From Noviherbaspirillum cavernae (GTDB taxonomy: Bacteria > Pseudomonadota > Gammaproteobacteria > Burkholderiales > Burkholderiaceae_D): a DNA stretch of 64,000 nucleotides. The stretch spans positions 310,001-374,000 of the forward strand of contig NZ_QYUN01000002.1 in assembly GCF_003590875.1 (NCBI RefSeq), written 5' to 3'. Positions 8,485 to 16,985 of this stretch are shown here, piece by piece. Position numbers and translations under genes: made by a program. The stretch's first letter is position 1. Each line of letters starts with the position of its first letter. The notes under the pieces are model-generated. The model saw only the letters and a program-made list of their open reading frames with translations. It did not search any database and was not told where the DNA came from.

Positions 8485-9396
8485 ATGAAAGACACCACCG
8501 ACACATCCATCGACATTTCCGGAGTTGCTCCGCAAATCAAGGCCGAAATTCTCGCCGAAGCATTGCCGTATATCCGCAAATTCCATGGCAAGACCATCGT
8601 CGTCAAGTACGGCGGCAACGCGATGACGGAAGAGCGCCTCAAGCACGGCTTCGCGCGCGACGTGATCCTGCTGAAGCTGGTCGGCATGAATCCGGTGGTG
8701 GTGCATGGCGGCGGTCCGCAGATCGACAATGCGCTGAAGAAAATCGGCAAGCAGGGCACCTTCGTGCAAGGCATGCGCATCACCGACGAGGAAACGATGG
8801 AAGTCGTCGAATGGGTGCTCGGCGGCGAAGTGCAGCAGGACATCGTGATGCTGATCAACCACTACGGCGGCCAGGCGGTCGGCTTGACCGGCAAGGACGG
8901 CGGCCTGATCCGTGCGCGCAAGATGCAGATGCCGGACAAGGAGAATCCGGGCAAGTTCCTCGACATCGGCTTCGTCGGCGAAATCGATGCGATCAATCCG
9001 GCGGTCGTCAAGGCTCTGCAGGACGACGCCTTCATTCCGATCATCTCGCCGATCGGTTTCGGCGAAGACGGCCAGGCCTACAACATCAACGCCGATCTGG
9101 TGGCCGGCAAGATCGCGGAAATCCTGAAGGCCGAAAAGCTGATCATGATGACCAACATTCCCGGCGTGATGGACAAGCAGGGCAATCTGCTGACTGACCT
9201 GTCGGCGCGCGAGATCGACGAGATGTTCGCCGACGGCACGATCTCCGGCGGCATGCTGCCGAAGATTTCCTCCGCGCTCGACGCCGCCAAATCGGGTGTC
9301 AACACGGTACACATCATCGATGGCCGCATCGAGCATTCGCTGCTGCTGGAAGTGCTGACGGAACAGGCCTTCGGCACGATGATCCGCTCGCATTGA
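8485..9396 (+). CDS. argB: Acetylglutamate kinase
   Basis: 303 residues. It phosphorylates N-acetylglutamate, the second step of arginine synthesis. Motifs of the amino-acid kinase fold are KYGGNAM near residue 43, HGGGPQI near 74, [13 protein letters not shown] near 133, and the [13 protein letters not shown] stretch. The 25-residue N-terminal helix before [13 protein letters not shown] is like that of arginine-sensitive hexameric enzymes, suggesting feedback inhibition by arginine. A -10-like TAAAAT lies about 35 bp upstream of the ATG. Confidence 0.96.
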   Translation: MKDTTDTSIDISGVAPQIKAEILAEALPYIRKFHGKTIVVKYGGNAMTEERLKHGFARDVILLKLVGMNPVVVHGGGPQIDNALKKIGKQGTFVQGMRITDEETMEVVEWVLGGEVQQDIVMLINHYGGQAVGLTGKDGGLIRARKMQMPDKENPGKFLDIGFVGEIDAINPAVVKALQDDAFIPIISPIGFGEDGQAYNINADLVAGKIAEILKAEKLIMMTNIPGVMDKQGNLLTDLSAREIDEMFADGTISGGMLPKISSALDAAKSGVNTVHIIDGRIEHSLLLEVLTEQAFGTMIRSH

Positions 9397-9485
9397 GCGT
9401 TGCTTGAAGCGTGCGCGCGGCGGCAATCCACCGCGCGCAAAAACCAATATCGCCGCCGCATCGCCGCGACTTGCCGCAGGTGCTG

Positions 9486-9513
9486 TCAATCCGAGCGAAG
9501 CGAGGAATCTCCG
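9486..9513. repeat. Single copy of a dispersed intergenic repeat
   Basis: The sequence TCAATCCGAGCG...GCGAGGAATCTC lies in the 138-bp gap between the convergent argB and TraB-like genes. It matches, with a few changes, each arm of the inverted pair at 20584-20661. This is the widespread TCATTCCG...GAGGAATC type of intergenic repeat; its role is unknown. Confidence 0.5.
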
Positions 9514-9534
9514 CCTCACACGGTCGCGGCACGC

Positions 9535-10476
9535 TCAGTACAGCTTCTCCACCTGGTATCCGCGCTGCCGCAGCAATTCCGGCACACCTTTTTCTCCCAT
9601 CAGATGCAGCAGACCGACGCCGACGAAGGTGGTGCCGCCGCCCTTGAGCATGGCCTCGACCTTCTGCGCCATTTCCGGATTGCGCTTGTCGATCATCACA
9701 CGCTGCATGAATTCGGCGGAAGGCGTCGGTGCGCCGAGTTCCTCGCGCATGAACGCTTCCAGTGCCTTGCCGTTCGCGCTGCTCCATGCCTCGAACAGTG
9801 CGCCGGTCTTCTTCACCAGCTTGCCGTCGGCGAGTTCGGCCAGGGTTTCGACAAGGAAGCGCTCCTGCTGCGCGTCGCTCATGGCGGCAAACAAGGACAT
9901 CTGATAATCGGCGGATTCAAGTTCGACGATGGTCTTGCCCTGCTCCTTCGCGCGGACCAGAAGAAAGGGCTCGATGCCATAGCGGGTTTGATAACCGTTG
10001 CGTTCGAGTTCGACTGTGGTCAGCATGATGGCGACCATCCACGGCTTCATGGGGCGAGCGTTGTCGAATGGAATCGAGAATCGATTCAGCGCCAGTTTCA
10101 GTTGTCGCAGGCTGTCAGCCGAGAGGCGCCGATCAAGCGTATCGCCGTTGGCGTACATGCCGTGCGTTGCGATCGCCTGCTGAAACGGTGTGGTGTTGAA
10201 GATATCGATTTCCACCGCAAGCGTGCCGGCGCGGTTGAACGCCTGCGTCACTTCGCTCTCGAGCGGATACAGAGACGGCTGTCCGACATGGATCGTGCCG
10301 AACAGGTACGCCGTGTTGTCATGATGACGCACGCGAAACAGGCTGCCGCGTTGCGGCGGACTGGCGGACTTCTGTACGGATGCGGCCGGAGCCGCTACAT
10401 TACTTTCTGCGAGGCTGTCTGCGCCGGCGAATGCAAGCAGGAGACTCGACAGCGCAATCATGATTTTGTGTTTCAT
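9535..10476 (-). CDS. TraB/GumN family protein, exported
   Basis: 313 residues with a signal peptide (MKHKIMIALSSLLLAFAGADSLAES). The mature part opens with LFRVRHHDNTAYLFGTIHVGQPSLYPLESEV, the conserved G-T-x-H signature of TraB/GumN/PrgY proteins, and ends with the second family motif FVGVGLLHLMGEKGVPELLRQRGYQVEKLY. These are proposed metal-dependent peptidase-like proteins (Tiki fold); most bacterial members are uncharacterised. It lies divergent from the nucleotidase gene, with 37 bp between starts. Confidence 0.85.
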   Translation of the reverse strand: MKHKIMIALSSLLLAFAGADSLAESNVAAPAASVQKSASPPQRGSLFRVRHHDNTAYLFGTIHVGQPSLYPLESEVTQAFNRAGTLAVEIDIFNTTPFQQAIATHGMYANGDTLDRRLSADSLRQLKLALNRFSIPFDNARPMKPWMVAIMLTTVELERNGYQTRYGIEPFLLVRAKEQGKTIVELESADYQMSLFAAMSDAQQERFLVETLAELADGKLVKKTGALFEAWSSANGKALEAFMREELGAPTPSAEFMQRVMIDKRNPEMAQKVEAMLKGGGTTFVGVGLLHLMGEKGVPELLRQRGYQVEKLY

Positions 10477-10513
10477 GTACCTCCCTTTTTTTCGTTGACT
10501 GTATCAGAAGCAG

Positions 10514-11248
10514 ATGCCCAAACCTCCGCCGATCTGGCTGTTCGACCTCGATAACACGCTGCACAATGCGTCGCACGCGATTTTCCCGGCGATCAATGCC
10601 AACATGAATGCCTATCTGGCAAAAATCCTCGGCGACGGCGACACGCCGGCCGACGAGGAAACCGTCAACGCGGCGCGGATCGATTACTGGAAGCGCTATG
10701 GCGCGACGCTGCTCGGCATGGTCAGGCATCATCATGTGAAGCAGGAGGATTTCCTGCGCGAGGCGCATCAGTTCGACGATCTGGCGGCCATGATCCGCGC
10801 CGAGCGCGGGCTGGCGAAATTGCTGAAGCGCCTGCCGGGGCGCAAGATCCTGCTGACCAACGCGCCGCGCCGCTATTCGCGCGACGTGGTGCGGCATCTC
10901 GGCCTGCACCGGCATTTTGCGCAGCACATTCCGATCGAATCGATGCGCGTGCACGGACAGCTGCGGCCGAAACCGTCCAGGCAGCTATTGCGAAAACTGA
11001 TCGCTAAAGAACGCGTGCCGGCCAGCCGTTGTGTACTGGTGGAGGACACGCTCGACAATCTGCGATCGGCGAAGGCGCTGGGCATGCGCACGGTCTGGGT
11101 GACGCAGTATCTCGCGTCCAATCCGAATCTGCGGCGGCTGTCCGGCCAGCTGTCCTTGCATGGCTTCATGAAGCGTCCCGCTTGTGCCGATGTCAAAGTA
11201 AAATCTGTGCGGCAACTCCCGTCGAGACTGGGCCGGCTGCGAAAGTAA
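10514..11248 (+). CDS. HAD-family pyrimidine 5'-nucleotidase
   Basis: 244 residues. The HAD motif I FDLDNTLHN sits at residues 10-18, motif II is ILLTNAPRRYSRD, and motif IV is VLVEDTLDNLRSAKALGMRTVWV. The cap arrangement matches the pyrimidine 5'-nucleotidase group (SDT1/YjjG-like) that dephosphorylates UMP/CMP. It is followed by slmA after 36 bp; the argB-nucleotidase-slmA neighbourhood recurs in Burkholderiales, with the TraB gene intervening here. Confidence 0.88.
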   Translation: MPKPPPIWLFDLDNTLHNASHAIFPAINANMNAYLAKILGDGDTPADEETVNAARIDYWKRYGATLLGMVRHHHVKQEDFLREAHQFDDLAAMIRAERGLAKLLKRLPGRKILLTNAPRRYSRDVVRHLGLHRHFAQHIPIESMRVHGQLRPKPSRQLLRKLIAKERVPASRCVLVEDTLDNLRSAKALGMRTVWVTQYLASNPNLRRLSGQLSLHGFMKRPACADVKVKSVRQLPSRLGRLRK

Positions 11249-11284
11249 CAATATTCCGATTGCTGACTATTATTCCAACACATC

Positions 11285-11860
11285 ATGGCAACCACGAAAC
11301 CCGGCGAACGCAAACACCAGATTCTGCAAACCCTCGCCGCGATGCTGGAGCAGCCCAAGGGCGAGAAGATCACCACCGCCGCCTTGGCCGGCAGGCTCGA
11401 GGTGTCGGAGGCGGCGCTGTACCGGCATTTCGCCAGCAAGGCGCAGATGTTCGAAGGCTTGATCGAGTTCATCGAATCGAGCGTGTTCGGCCTCATCAAC
11501 CAGATCGCCGAGCAGCAGGAAAACGGCCTGTCGCAGGTGCAGGCGATGACCGGCATGCTGCTCAACTTCGCCGAGCGCAATCCTGGCATGACGCGCGTGA
11601 TGATCGGCGATGCGCTGGTCAACGAGGATGAGCGTTTGCAGCAGCGCATGAACCAGTTCGTCGAGCGTGTCGAACTTGCGCTCAAGCAATCGCTGCGCAT
11701 CGCGGTCACGCAAGGCGAGGCGAAAGAGTCGGAAGTCGCGGCGCGCGCCAACATGATCGCCAGCCTGGTGATGGGCCGCTGGCACCGCTTTGCCAAGAGC
11801 GGGTTCAGGCAGAATCCGTCGGAGAACGCGCAGGCGCAGATTGCGTTGCTGCTGGTGTGA
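11285..11860 (+). CDS. slmA: Nucleoid occlusion factor SlmA (TetR family)
   Basis: 191 residues. The N-terminal TetR-type helix-turn-helix (about 10-55) contains ITTAALAGRLEVSEAALYRHFASKAQMFEGLIEFIE, which resembles SlmA closely. The C-terminal part (ERNPGMTRVMIGDALVNEDERL) is also typical of SlmA. In E. coli SlmA binds chromosomal sites and blocks FtsZ assembly over the nucleoid. The family assignment is strong; function in betaproteobacteria is assumed by homology. Confidence 0.88.
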   Translation: MATTKPGERKHQILQTLAAMLEQPKGEKITTAALAGRLEVSEAALYRHFASKAQMFEGLIEFIESSVFGLINQIAEQQENGLSQVQAMTGMLLNFAERNPGMTRVMIGDALVNEDERLQQRMNQFVERVELALKQSLRIAVTQGEAKESEVAARANMIASLVMGRWHRFAKSGFRQNPSENAQAQIALLLV

Positions 11861-12018
11861 TTCGCGCATCGTCCCTGAAAGCATGAGATGCAGGGCCGTG
11901 GCGTGAGCACTTGTGCCCATGCGATTGCGGCTACCCTGGCGCGTTGCGCAGCGCAGAAGCGCGAACCTCAGTACACTTTCAAGCTTCGCGGTTCGCGCGT
12001 CGCATCCTCCCGCACACG

Positions 12019-12906
12019 ATGTCAACAAAAACCTTCCCCGCCTTCGCCTTCCTCGCGCTCCTGACCGGCGGCATCGCCATCGGCTTTGCCGGCATCTTCA
12101 TGCGTCTGTCGGACGTCAATCCGCTCGCCTCCGCCTTCTGGCGCATGGCGCTGGCGGCACCGGTTCTGTGGGCGTGGGCGTTTGCGGTCAGGAAGCAGGA
12201 CGAGGCTGCGGGCAAGCGCACCGATTACGCCATGGCGCTCGTGCTGGCCGGGATCTATTTCGCGGCCGACATGGCGCTCTGGCATTTGTCCCTGCATTAC
12301 ACCACCGTCTCGAATGCGACCCTGCTGTCCAACTTCGCGCCGATCTTCATTGCGCTGTGGATGTGGCTGGCGTACAAGGTGCGCTTTGCCCGCATCTTCA
12401 TCGTCGGCATGGTGATTGCACTCGTTGGCGCGGTCATGCTGGTCGCGCCGAATGCGGCGGCCAGTCAAGACAGCGCAGGAAGCAGAATGCTGGGCGATGC
12501 CCTGGGCCTGTCAAGCGCCGTGTTTTATGCCGCCTATCAGCTGGTAATCAAGGGCGCGCGCGACCAGTATTCGACCGCGCGGCTGATGGCATGGAGCACC
12601 ACCGTGACCGGGCTGGCATTGCTGCCGTTTGCGCTGGTCGCGCCGGGCGCGTTCTGGCCGGCCAACGCGCTGGCATGGATGCCGCTTCTCGGCTTGGCGC
12701 TGGTCGCACAGATCGGCGGACAGACGGTGATCGCCTATGCATTTGCGCATTTACCGGCGTCATTGTCATCGGTGAGTCTGTTGATCCAGCCCCTGACCGC
12801 CACCATTGCGGCCTGGATCATTTTCAATGAAGCGGTCGGCCCTGTGCAGATGGCAGGCGGTGCGCTGCTGCTGTGGGGAATCTACCTTTCCAAGCGCGGC
12901 AGCTGA
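12019..12906 (+). CDS. EamA/DMT-family transporter
   Basis: 295 residues with about ten hydrophobic segments arranged as two EamA repeats, e.g. GFAGIFMRLSDVNPLASAFWRMAL in the first and ALGLSSAVFYAAYQLVIKGARDQ in the second. The family exports or imports small metabolites; the substrate cannot be told. I chose the ATG at 12019 because the first membrane helix follows at once; the frame is open to 11911 but that part lacks membrane character. The 158-bp gap before it holds a GC-rich hairpin (GCGCGAACC/GGTTCGCGC) but no other gene. Confidence 0.82.
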   Translation: MSTKTFPAFAFLALLTGGIAIGFAGIFMRLSDVNPLASAFWRMALAAPVLWAWAFAVRKQDEAAGKRTDYAMALVLAGIYFAADMALWHLSLHYTTVSNATLLSNFAPIFIALWMWLAYKVRFARIFIVGMVIALVGAVMLVAPNAAASQDSAGSRMLGDALGLSSAVFYAAYQLVIKGARDQYSTARLMAWSTTVTGLALLPFALVAPGAFWPANALAWMPLLGLALVAQIGGQTVIAYAFAHLPASLSSVSLLIQPLTATIAAWIIFNEAVGPVQMAGGALLLWGIYLSKRGS

Positions 12907-13022
12907 CTCGCTGGCGAACGTCGCACGGAGCGCGATATGCGCATGAATCGCGATGGGTGCCGGACGAGTTGAAGGTTGCGGAGGGGAGTGACGTGCGGAG
13001 CATGGTCACGTTTGGCTGCTGC

Positions 13023-13081
13023 GCATGACAGACGACATCAGGTTGTCTGTCATGCGAGGCGGAGCGACCGGGAGTCGCTCC
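13023..13081. terminator. Two tandem hairpins between convergent genes
   Basis: GCATGACAGAC (13023-13033) pairs perfectly with GTCTGTCATGC (13045-13055), an 11-bp stem with an 11-nt loop. GGAGCGAC (13061-13068) pairs with GTCGCTCC (13074-13081). Neither has a clear U tract on either strand. They lie between the convergent EamA gene and the PEP-CTERM gene and may act as transcription barriers or RNA 3'-end stabilisers. Confidence 0.5.
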
Positions 13082-13092
13082 GGTCTTCAGAA

Positions 13093-13626
13093 TCAGGCCT
13101 TGCCGCTTCTGCGTGCAAACGCAAGCGCGGCCAATGCGGCGGCCAGCAGCGCAACCGAACCCGGTTCAGGCACGTCATTGCTGTTGGTCACGCGGAACGC
13201 AAAGTTTTGCAGGTGCAGGCCGTGGTCATTCACGTATGCGGAGTAGGCACTGCCGGCTCCTCCGGGGGAGGCGTAGAGCCCGTCACCACCCACATCGATA
13301 TGCAGGTCCTGCGCGGCCGGCGTACCGTTCCAGCCGTAGGTGTTGCTATCACCCCATCCATCCATCCATGCCTTGAAGTTGATATCCGCCACGTTGCTGC
13401 TGACGGTGGAAATGGCGTAGTCGCTCGCCGATCCGCCGAAGATATAGGCCGCTGCCTCCACGCCCGACAGTACTGGCGTGATGTACTGACCCAGCCCGTT
13501 GGTCGCACTCCAGCTATCGCCTTCATCGACAAACCACGAGCCGACGTAGGTGTAAGTCGGCGCGGCCATCGCGGAAGACGCCATCGAGATCAATCCGATT
13601 CCCAGCAGTTTTTTCAGCAGTTTCAT
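13093..13626 (-). CDS. PEP-CTERM sorting-domain protein
   Basis: 177 residues. A signal peptide (MKLLKKLLGIGLISMASSAMA) is followed by an extracellular domain rich in Gly, Ser, Tyr and Trp and by the C-terminal sorting signal VPEPGSVALLAAALAALAF plus ARR. That signal has the three PEP-CTERM parts: the VPEPGS motif, a membrane helix, and basic residues. Such proteins are cleaved by an exosortase (EpsH/XrtA type) and usually exported with exopolysaccharide. The start is the ATG at 13626; the frame extends to 13692 without a signal peptide. No exosortase gene is in this window. Confidence 0.88.
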   Translation of the reverse strand: MKLLKKLLGIGLISMASSAMAAPTYTYVGSWFVDEGDSWSATNGLGQYITPVLSGVEAAAYIFGGSASDYAISTVSSNVADINFKAWMDGWGDSNTYGWNGTPAAQDLHIDVGGDGLYASPGGAGSAYSAYVNDHGLHLQNFAFRVTNSNDVPEPGSVALLAAALAALAFARRSGKA

Positions 13627-13798
13627 TTGTGTTTCCCTGTCCAATGTTGGCTCTGCATCCACTTGAGCAAAGTGCGGTCGAAAAGCAAGCAACGGACCAG
13701 ACGGAAAACTTCATGAAAATCAATGAGTTGGGTATCGAAATGGCATGCGTTGAGATCCGGGTGTCAGATTGTTCGACAGTCCATGCAAGGCGTGTGCA

Positions 13799-14686
13799 TC
13801 AACGGGCGGCCGACTTGAGCTGCGCCCCGCGCCCCTGAAACACCACCAGCCACGTCGCCAGCACCACCAGTGCGCAGCCGATCAGCGTATTGAGATTGAC
13901 CGCTTCGTGCAGGAACAGCGCGCCCCACAGCAATGCGAACAGCGGAATCAGGAAGGTCACGGTCAGCGCCTTCGTCGGCCCGATATCCGCGATCAGGCGG
14001 AAATAGATGAAGTAGGCGACGGCGCTGCACAGCAAGGCCAGCGCACAGGCGACGAGCGCGATATACAAGGTGATGTCGCCGCGTATCGGCGACAGCGGCA
14101 GGAAGGGCAGCAGCACCAGCGCCGCGCCAAGCTGCGATCCGGTCGCCATCTGGGGCGGGGCGATGCTGATGGAAGTCTTTTTCGAATACACGCCGGCAAT
14201 GCCGTAACACATCGCGGCACCGATGCAGGCCAGCGCCGCGATCAGCACTTCCTGCGAAAACCGCGCCGGGCCGAGACGCACCAGAAACGCGACGCCGACG
14301 ATGCCGATGATCAGTCCGGCAATCTTGCGCGCGGTCAGTTTTTCGCCAAGCACTGCCGCGCCGATCAGCGCGCCCCATAGCGGGGTGGTGGCGTTCACGA
14401 TGGCGGAATATCCCGCCGGCAGCGTCAGCGCTGCATACGAGAACAGCGCGAACGGCAGCGCGGAATTCAGGGTACCAAGCACCAGATACTGCTTCCAGTT
14501 GGTGCCGAAATGCATCGCGCGTCCAGTCGCCGCCATGAACAGCAGCATCGCGACGCCGGCGAGCGCGACACGCACTTCCGCAGTCCACAGCGCGCCCAGC
14601 ACGGGCGCAACGATGCGCATGAACAGAAACGAGGCGCCCCAGATGGCGGCGAGAACGAGGAGCCGGAGGAAGTCTGCGTGTCGCAT
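13799..14686 (-). CDS. EamA/DMT-family transporter
   Basis: 295 residues with ten predicted membrane segments in two EamA repeats (LVLAAIWGASFLFMRIVAPVLGALWTAEVRVALAG in the first, ALACIGAAMCYGIAGVYSKK in the second). A basic, Gln/Lys-containing tail ends the protein. It resembles the EamA gene at 15997-16896 in order of motifs (AIWGxSFxFxR, NATTPLWGALIG / NSTAPLFGALFS, FLIPLFxxLWGAxFLxEAV), so the two look like relatives of one subfamily. Substrate unknown; YdcZ/RhtA-like amino-acid export is one possibility. Confidence 0.85.
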   Translation of the reverse strand: MRHADFLRLLVLAAIWGASFLFMRIVAPVLGALWTAEVRVALAGVAMLLFMAATGRAMHFGTNWKQYLVLGTLNSALPFALFSYAALTLPAGYSAIVNATTPLWGALIGAAVLGEKLTARKIAGLIIGIVGVAFLVRLGPARFSQEVLIAALACIGAAMCYGIAGVYSKKTSISIAPPQMATGSQLGAALVLLPFLPLSPIRGDITLYIALVACALALLCSAVAYFIYFRLIADIGPTKALTVTFLIPLFALLWGALFLHEAVNLNTLIGCALVVLATWLVVFQGRGAQLKSAAR

Positions 14687-14704
14687 GCCTGGTCTTTCAG
14701 TCGA

Positions 14705-14744
14705 AAAAATAAAGCATAGGCCAAACGCCGGGATGGCGTTGGCC
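14705..14744 (-). terminator. Rho-independent terminator after the MFS gene
   Basis: Read on the minus strand, GGCCAACGCC and GGCGTTTGGCC form a GC-rich stem with one bulge (14719-14744), followed within a few bases by a T-rich run ending in TTTATTTTTT. It starts 18 bp after the stop of the MFS transporter gene. Confidence 0.65.
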
Positions 14745-14761
14745 GGAATCGGACAGCTGAC

Positions 14762-15976
14762 TTATGCAGCAGTGTGTTGCTGCGTCAGCGCGCGTTGCTG
14801 AGTCGCCAGCATTGCCCCGACGAGCAAGGCCAGCGCGGAAAACACCAGACCGCGTTCCAGCCCGCCCGCGCCGTCCGAAATCCAGCCGACGATGGTCGGT
14901 CCCACGATCTGGCCGAACGCGAACACGGTGGTGAACATGCTGATGCCGGCCGACCATGCCTGCGGCGGCAGATTGTGGCGCACCAGCGCCGTGGTGGAAG
15001 CGACCACCGACAGGAACACCGCGCCGAACAGCAGGCCGGAGGCGAACACCGCCACCGGTGCCGCCGTCAGCACCGGCAGCAGGGTCGCGAACGCGAGCAA
15101 GGCATTGAGGATCGCCAGCGACTGACCGCCCTTGAAACGGTCCAGCATCGCGGCCCAGATGCGCGACGACGCCACGCATGCCAGGCCGAGCGCCGTGTAG
15201 AACAGGGTGATGACGGATTGCTGCATGCCCTGTTCCTTCAGCAGCGCGATGATGAAGGTCATGTAGCCGATATAGCCGACGCCGAACATGAAATAACCGG
15301 CAAGGCCGAAACCGAAGGCGCGGACGCGAAAGTGCCGCTGCCCGCCGCCGCCGGCCGTCGCGCCATCAATGCTGCGCGCAGGCAGCGCCATCGCCAGCGT
15401 CGCCAGCAGGCAGATGCCGCCCAGCGCCAGCCACGCCCATTGCCAGCCGTGCGCGATGCCATGCGCGCCGGCGCGCTCCAGTGTGGCCGGCACCAGCAGC
15501 GCCGACAGCGCGATGCCGAAGCCGGTGCCGCCGTAATACAAACCGATCAGCAGGCCGGCGCGCTGCGGATGCAATGCGCCAAGCCGCGCCGCCAGCACGC
15601 CGCCGGAAATGAAGATGAAGGCACTCGCGATTCCCGCCAGCACGCGTTGCGACAGCAGCATGTCGGCATCGATCACGAAGCCCGACAGCAGCATGAAGAT
15701 GCCGGTAAGGATGGAGCCGCCGACCAATGCGGTTTGCGCGCTGAAGCGTCGCATGAGCGCGGGCGTGACCAGCGCGCCGGCAAAATAACCCGCTGCGTTG
15801 GCGGTATTCATCGCTCCCGCCAGCAGGTAGCTCCAGCCCAGATCGCTGCGCATCGGCGGCAACAGCAAGGCGTAGGAAAAGCGCGAGAGGCCCAGCGAGA
15901 TCGCCGCGCCGAGCGAGAGGGCGAGGGCGACGAGGATGGGCCGGCGCAGCGCAAGGCCTTCAAGGCGTGATGTCAT
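14762..15976 (-). CDS. YbfB/YjiJ-family MFS transporter
   Basis: 404 residues with twelve predicted membrane helices. The N-terminal helix region (LGAAISLGLSRFSYALLLPPMRSDLGWSYLLAGAMNTANAAGYFAGAL) is the hallmark of the YbfB/YjiJ (DUF1228) branch of the major facilitator superfamily, whose substrates are mostly unknown. It lies 20 bp downstream of an EamA gene on the same strand, and that gene follows the tartrate dehydratase gene, so a link to organic-acid uptake is possible but unproven. Confidence 0.85.
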   Translation of the reverse strand: MTSRLEGLALRRPILVALALSLGAAISLGLSRFSYALLLPPMRSDLGWSYLLAGAMNTANAAGYFAGALVTPALMRRFSAQTALVGGSILTGIFMLLSGFVIDADMLLSQRVLAGIASAFIFISGGVLAARLGALHPQRAGLLIGLYYGGTGFGIALSALLVPATLERAGAHGIAHGWQWAWLALGGICLLATLAMALPARSIDGATAGGGGQRHFRVRAFGFGLAGYFMFGVGYIGYMTFIIALLKEQGMQQSVITLFYTALGLACVASSRIWAAMLDRFKGGQSLAILNALLAFATLLPVLTAAPVAVFASGLLFGAVFLSVVASTTALVRHNLPPQAWSAGISMFTTVFAFGQIVGPTIVGWISDGAGGLERGLVFSALALLVGAMLATQQRALTQQHTAA

Positions 15977-15996
15977 GGATGGGCTTGTTCATTCGT

Positions 15997-16896
15997 CTAT
16001 GTTTCGGCGGCATGTGTGTCAACCGGTTCGGCAGGTGATGCCGACAGCACCATGCCCATTGCCGCCAGCACGACGCCGCCGCCCAGCAGCGTCGAGGCGC
16101 GGACCGCTTCGTTCAGGAACATCGCGCCCCACAGCATGCTGAACAAGGGGATGAGAAAGGATACCGTCATCGCGCGCGTCGGACCGATCTTCACGATCAG
16201 CGGGATGAAGAGCGCCTGCGCCAGCGCGGATGACAGCAGCGAGAGGCCGGCCAGGCAGCCCAGCGCCAGCATCGAAGGCATCGCGGTCGGCAGGGAAAAC
16301 GGGGCCGCCGGCAGCAGCACGAGGCCGCCGAGAACCAGCGAGCCGGTGGCTACGGCGATCGGGTGAATGCCGTCGGGGCGGCCGGTTTTCTTGACGACGA
16401 TGCTGGCAGCCGCGTAGCTGGCGGCGGCCAGCAGGCAGGCGCCGACGGCGAACAGGGTCGATGCGTCGAGCGGCAGCGTGCCCGCGCCCACCAGAATCGC
16501 CACGCCCGCAATCCCGAGCGCCAGCCCCGTCAGCTTGCGCGCGTTCAGCCGTTCCGCCAGCCAGATCACCGAGAACAGTGCGCCGAACAAGGGGGCGGTC
16601 GAATTCAGCACGGCGGAATGCGCGGCCGGCAAATGCAAGGCGGCGAAGGAAAAGCAGAAGAAGGGCAGCACGCAGGAAAAGACACCGACCAGCGCATACG
16701 TTTTCGCGTTGCGCCGCCACGCCATCCTGACGCCCGTCGCCGCGGCAAACGCCATCATGGCCGTGCCGGCCAGCACGATGCGCATGACGGTCGTCAGCAG
16801 CGGCCCCATTTCCGGCACCGACACCCGCAGAAAAATGAAGGAGCCTCCCCAGATGGAAGACAGGAATACCAGCTTGGCGAAATCGGCGGTGCTCAT
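15997..16896 (-). CDS. EamA/DMT-family transporter
   Basis: 299 residues with ten hydrophobic segments, beginning MSTADFAKLVFLSSIWGGSF. EamA repeat motifs NSTAPLFGALFSVIWLAERLNARK and FLIPLFSMLWGAMFLNEAVRAS are clear. The ATG at 16896 directly precedes the first membrane helix; the frame is open far upstream inside the neighbouring enolase-family gene, which is a shadow. It sits 89 bp after that gene. It could carry the acid or its product, but this is only contextual. Confidence 0.82.
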   Translation of the reverse strand: MSTADFAKLVFLSSIWGGSFIFLRVSVPEMGPLLTTVMRIVLAGTAMMAFAAATGVRMAWRRNAKTYALVGVFSCVLPFFCFSFAALHLPAAHSAVLNSTAPLFGALFSVIWLAERLNARKLTGLALGIAGVAILVGAGTLPLDASTLFAVGACLLAAASYAAASIVVKKTGRPDGIHPIAVATGSLVLGGLVLLPAAPFSLPTAMPSMLALGCLAGLSLLSSALAQALFIPLIVKIGPTRAMTVSFLIPLFSMLWGAMFLNEAVRASTLLGGGVVLAAMGMVLSASPAEPVDTHAAET

Positions 16897-16985
16897 GATG
16901 ACCTTGCTGGAAGGAAACTGATCGTTGCCGATTCTAGCATCGGGGAAAATGCGCCGCTTGCCCGCGCAAGCGTTTCCCCCGCAAG

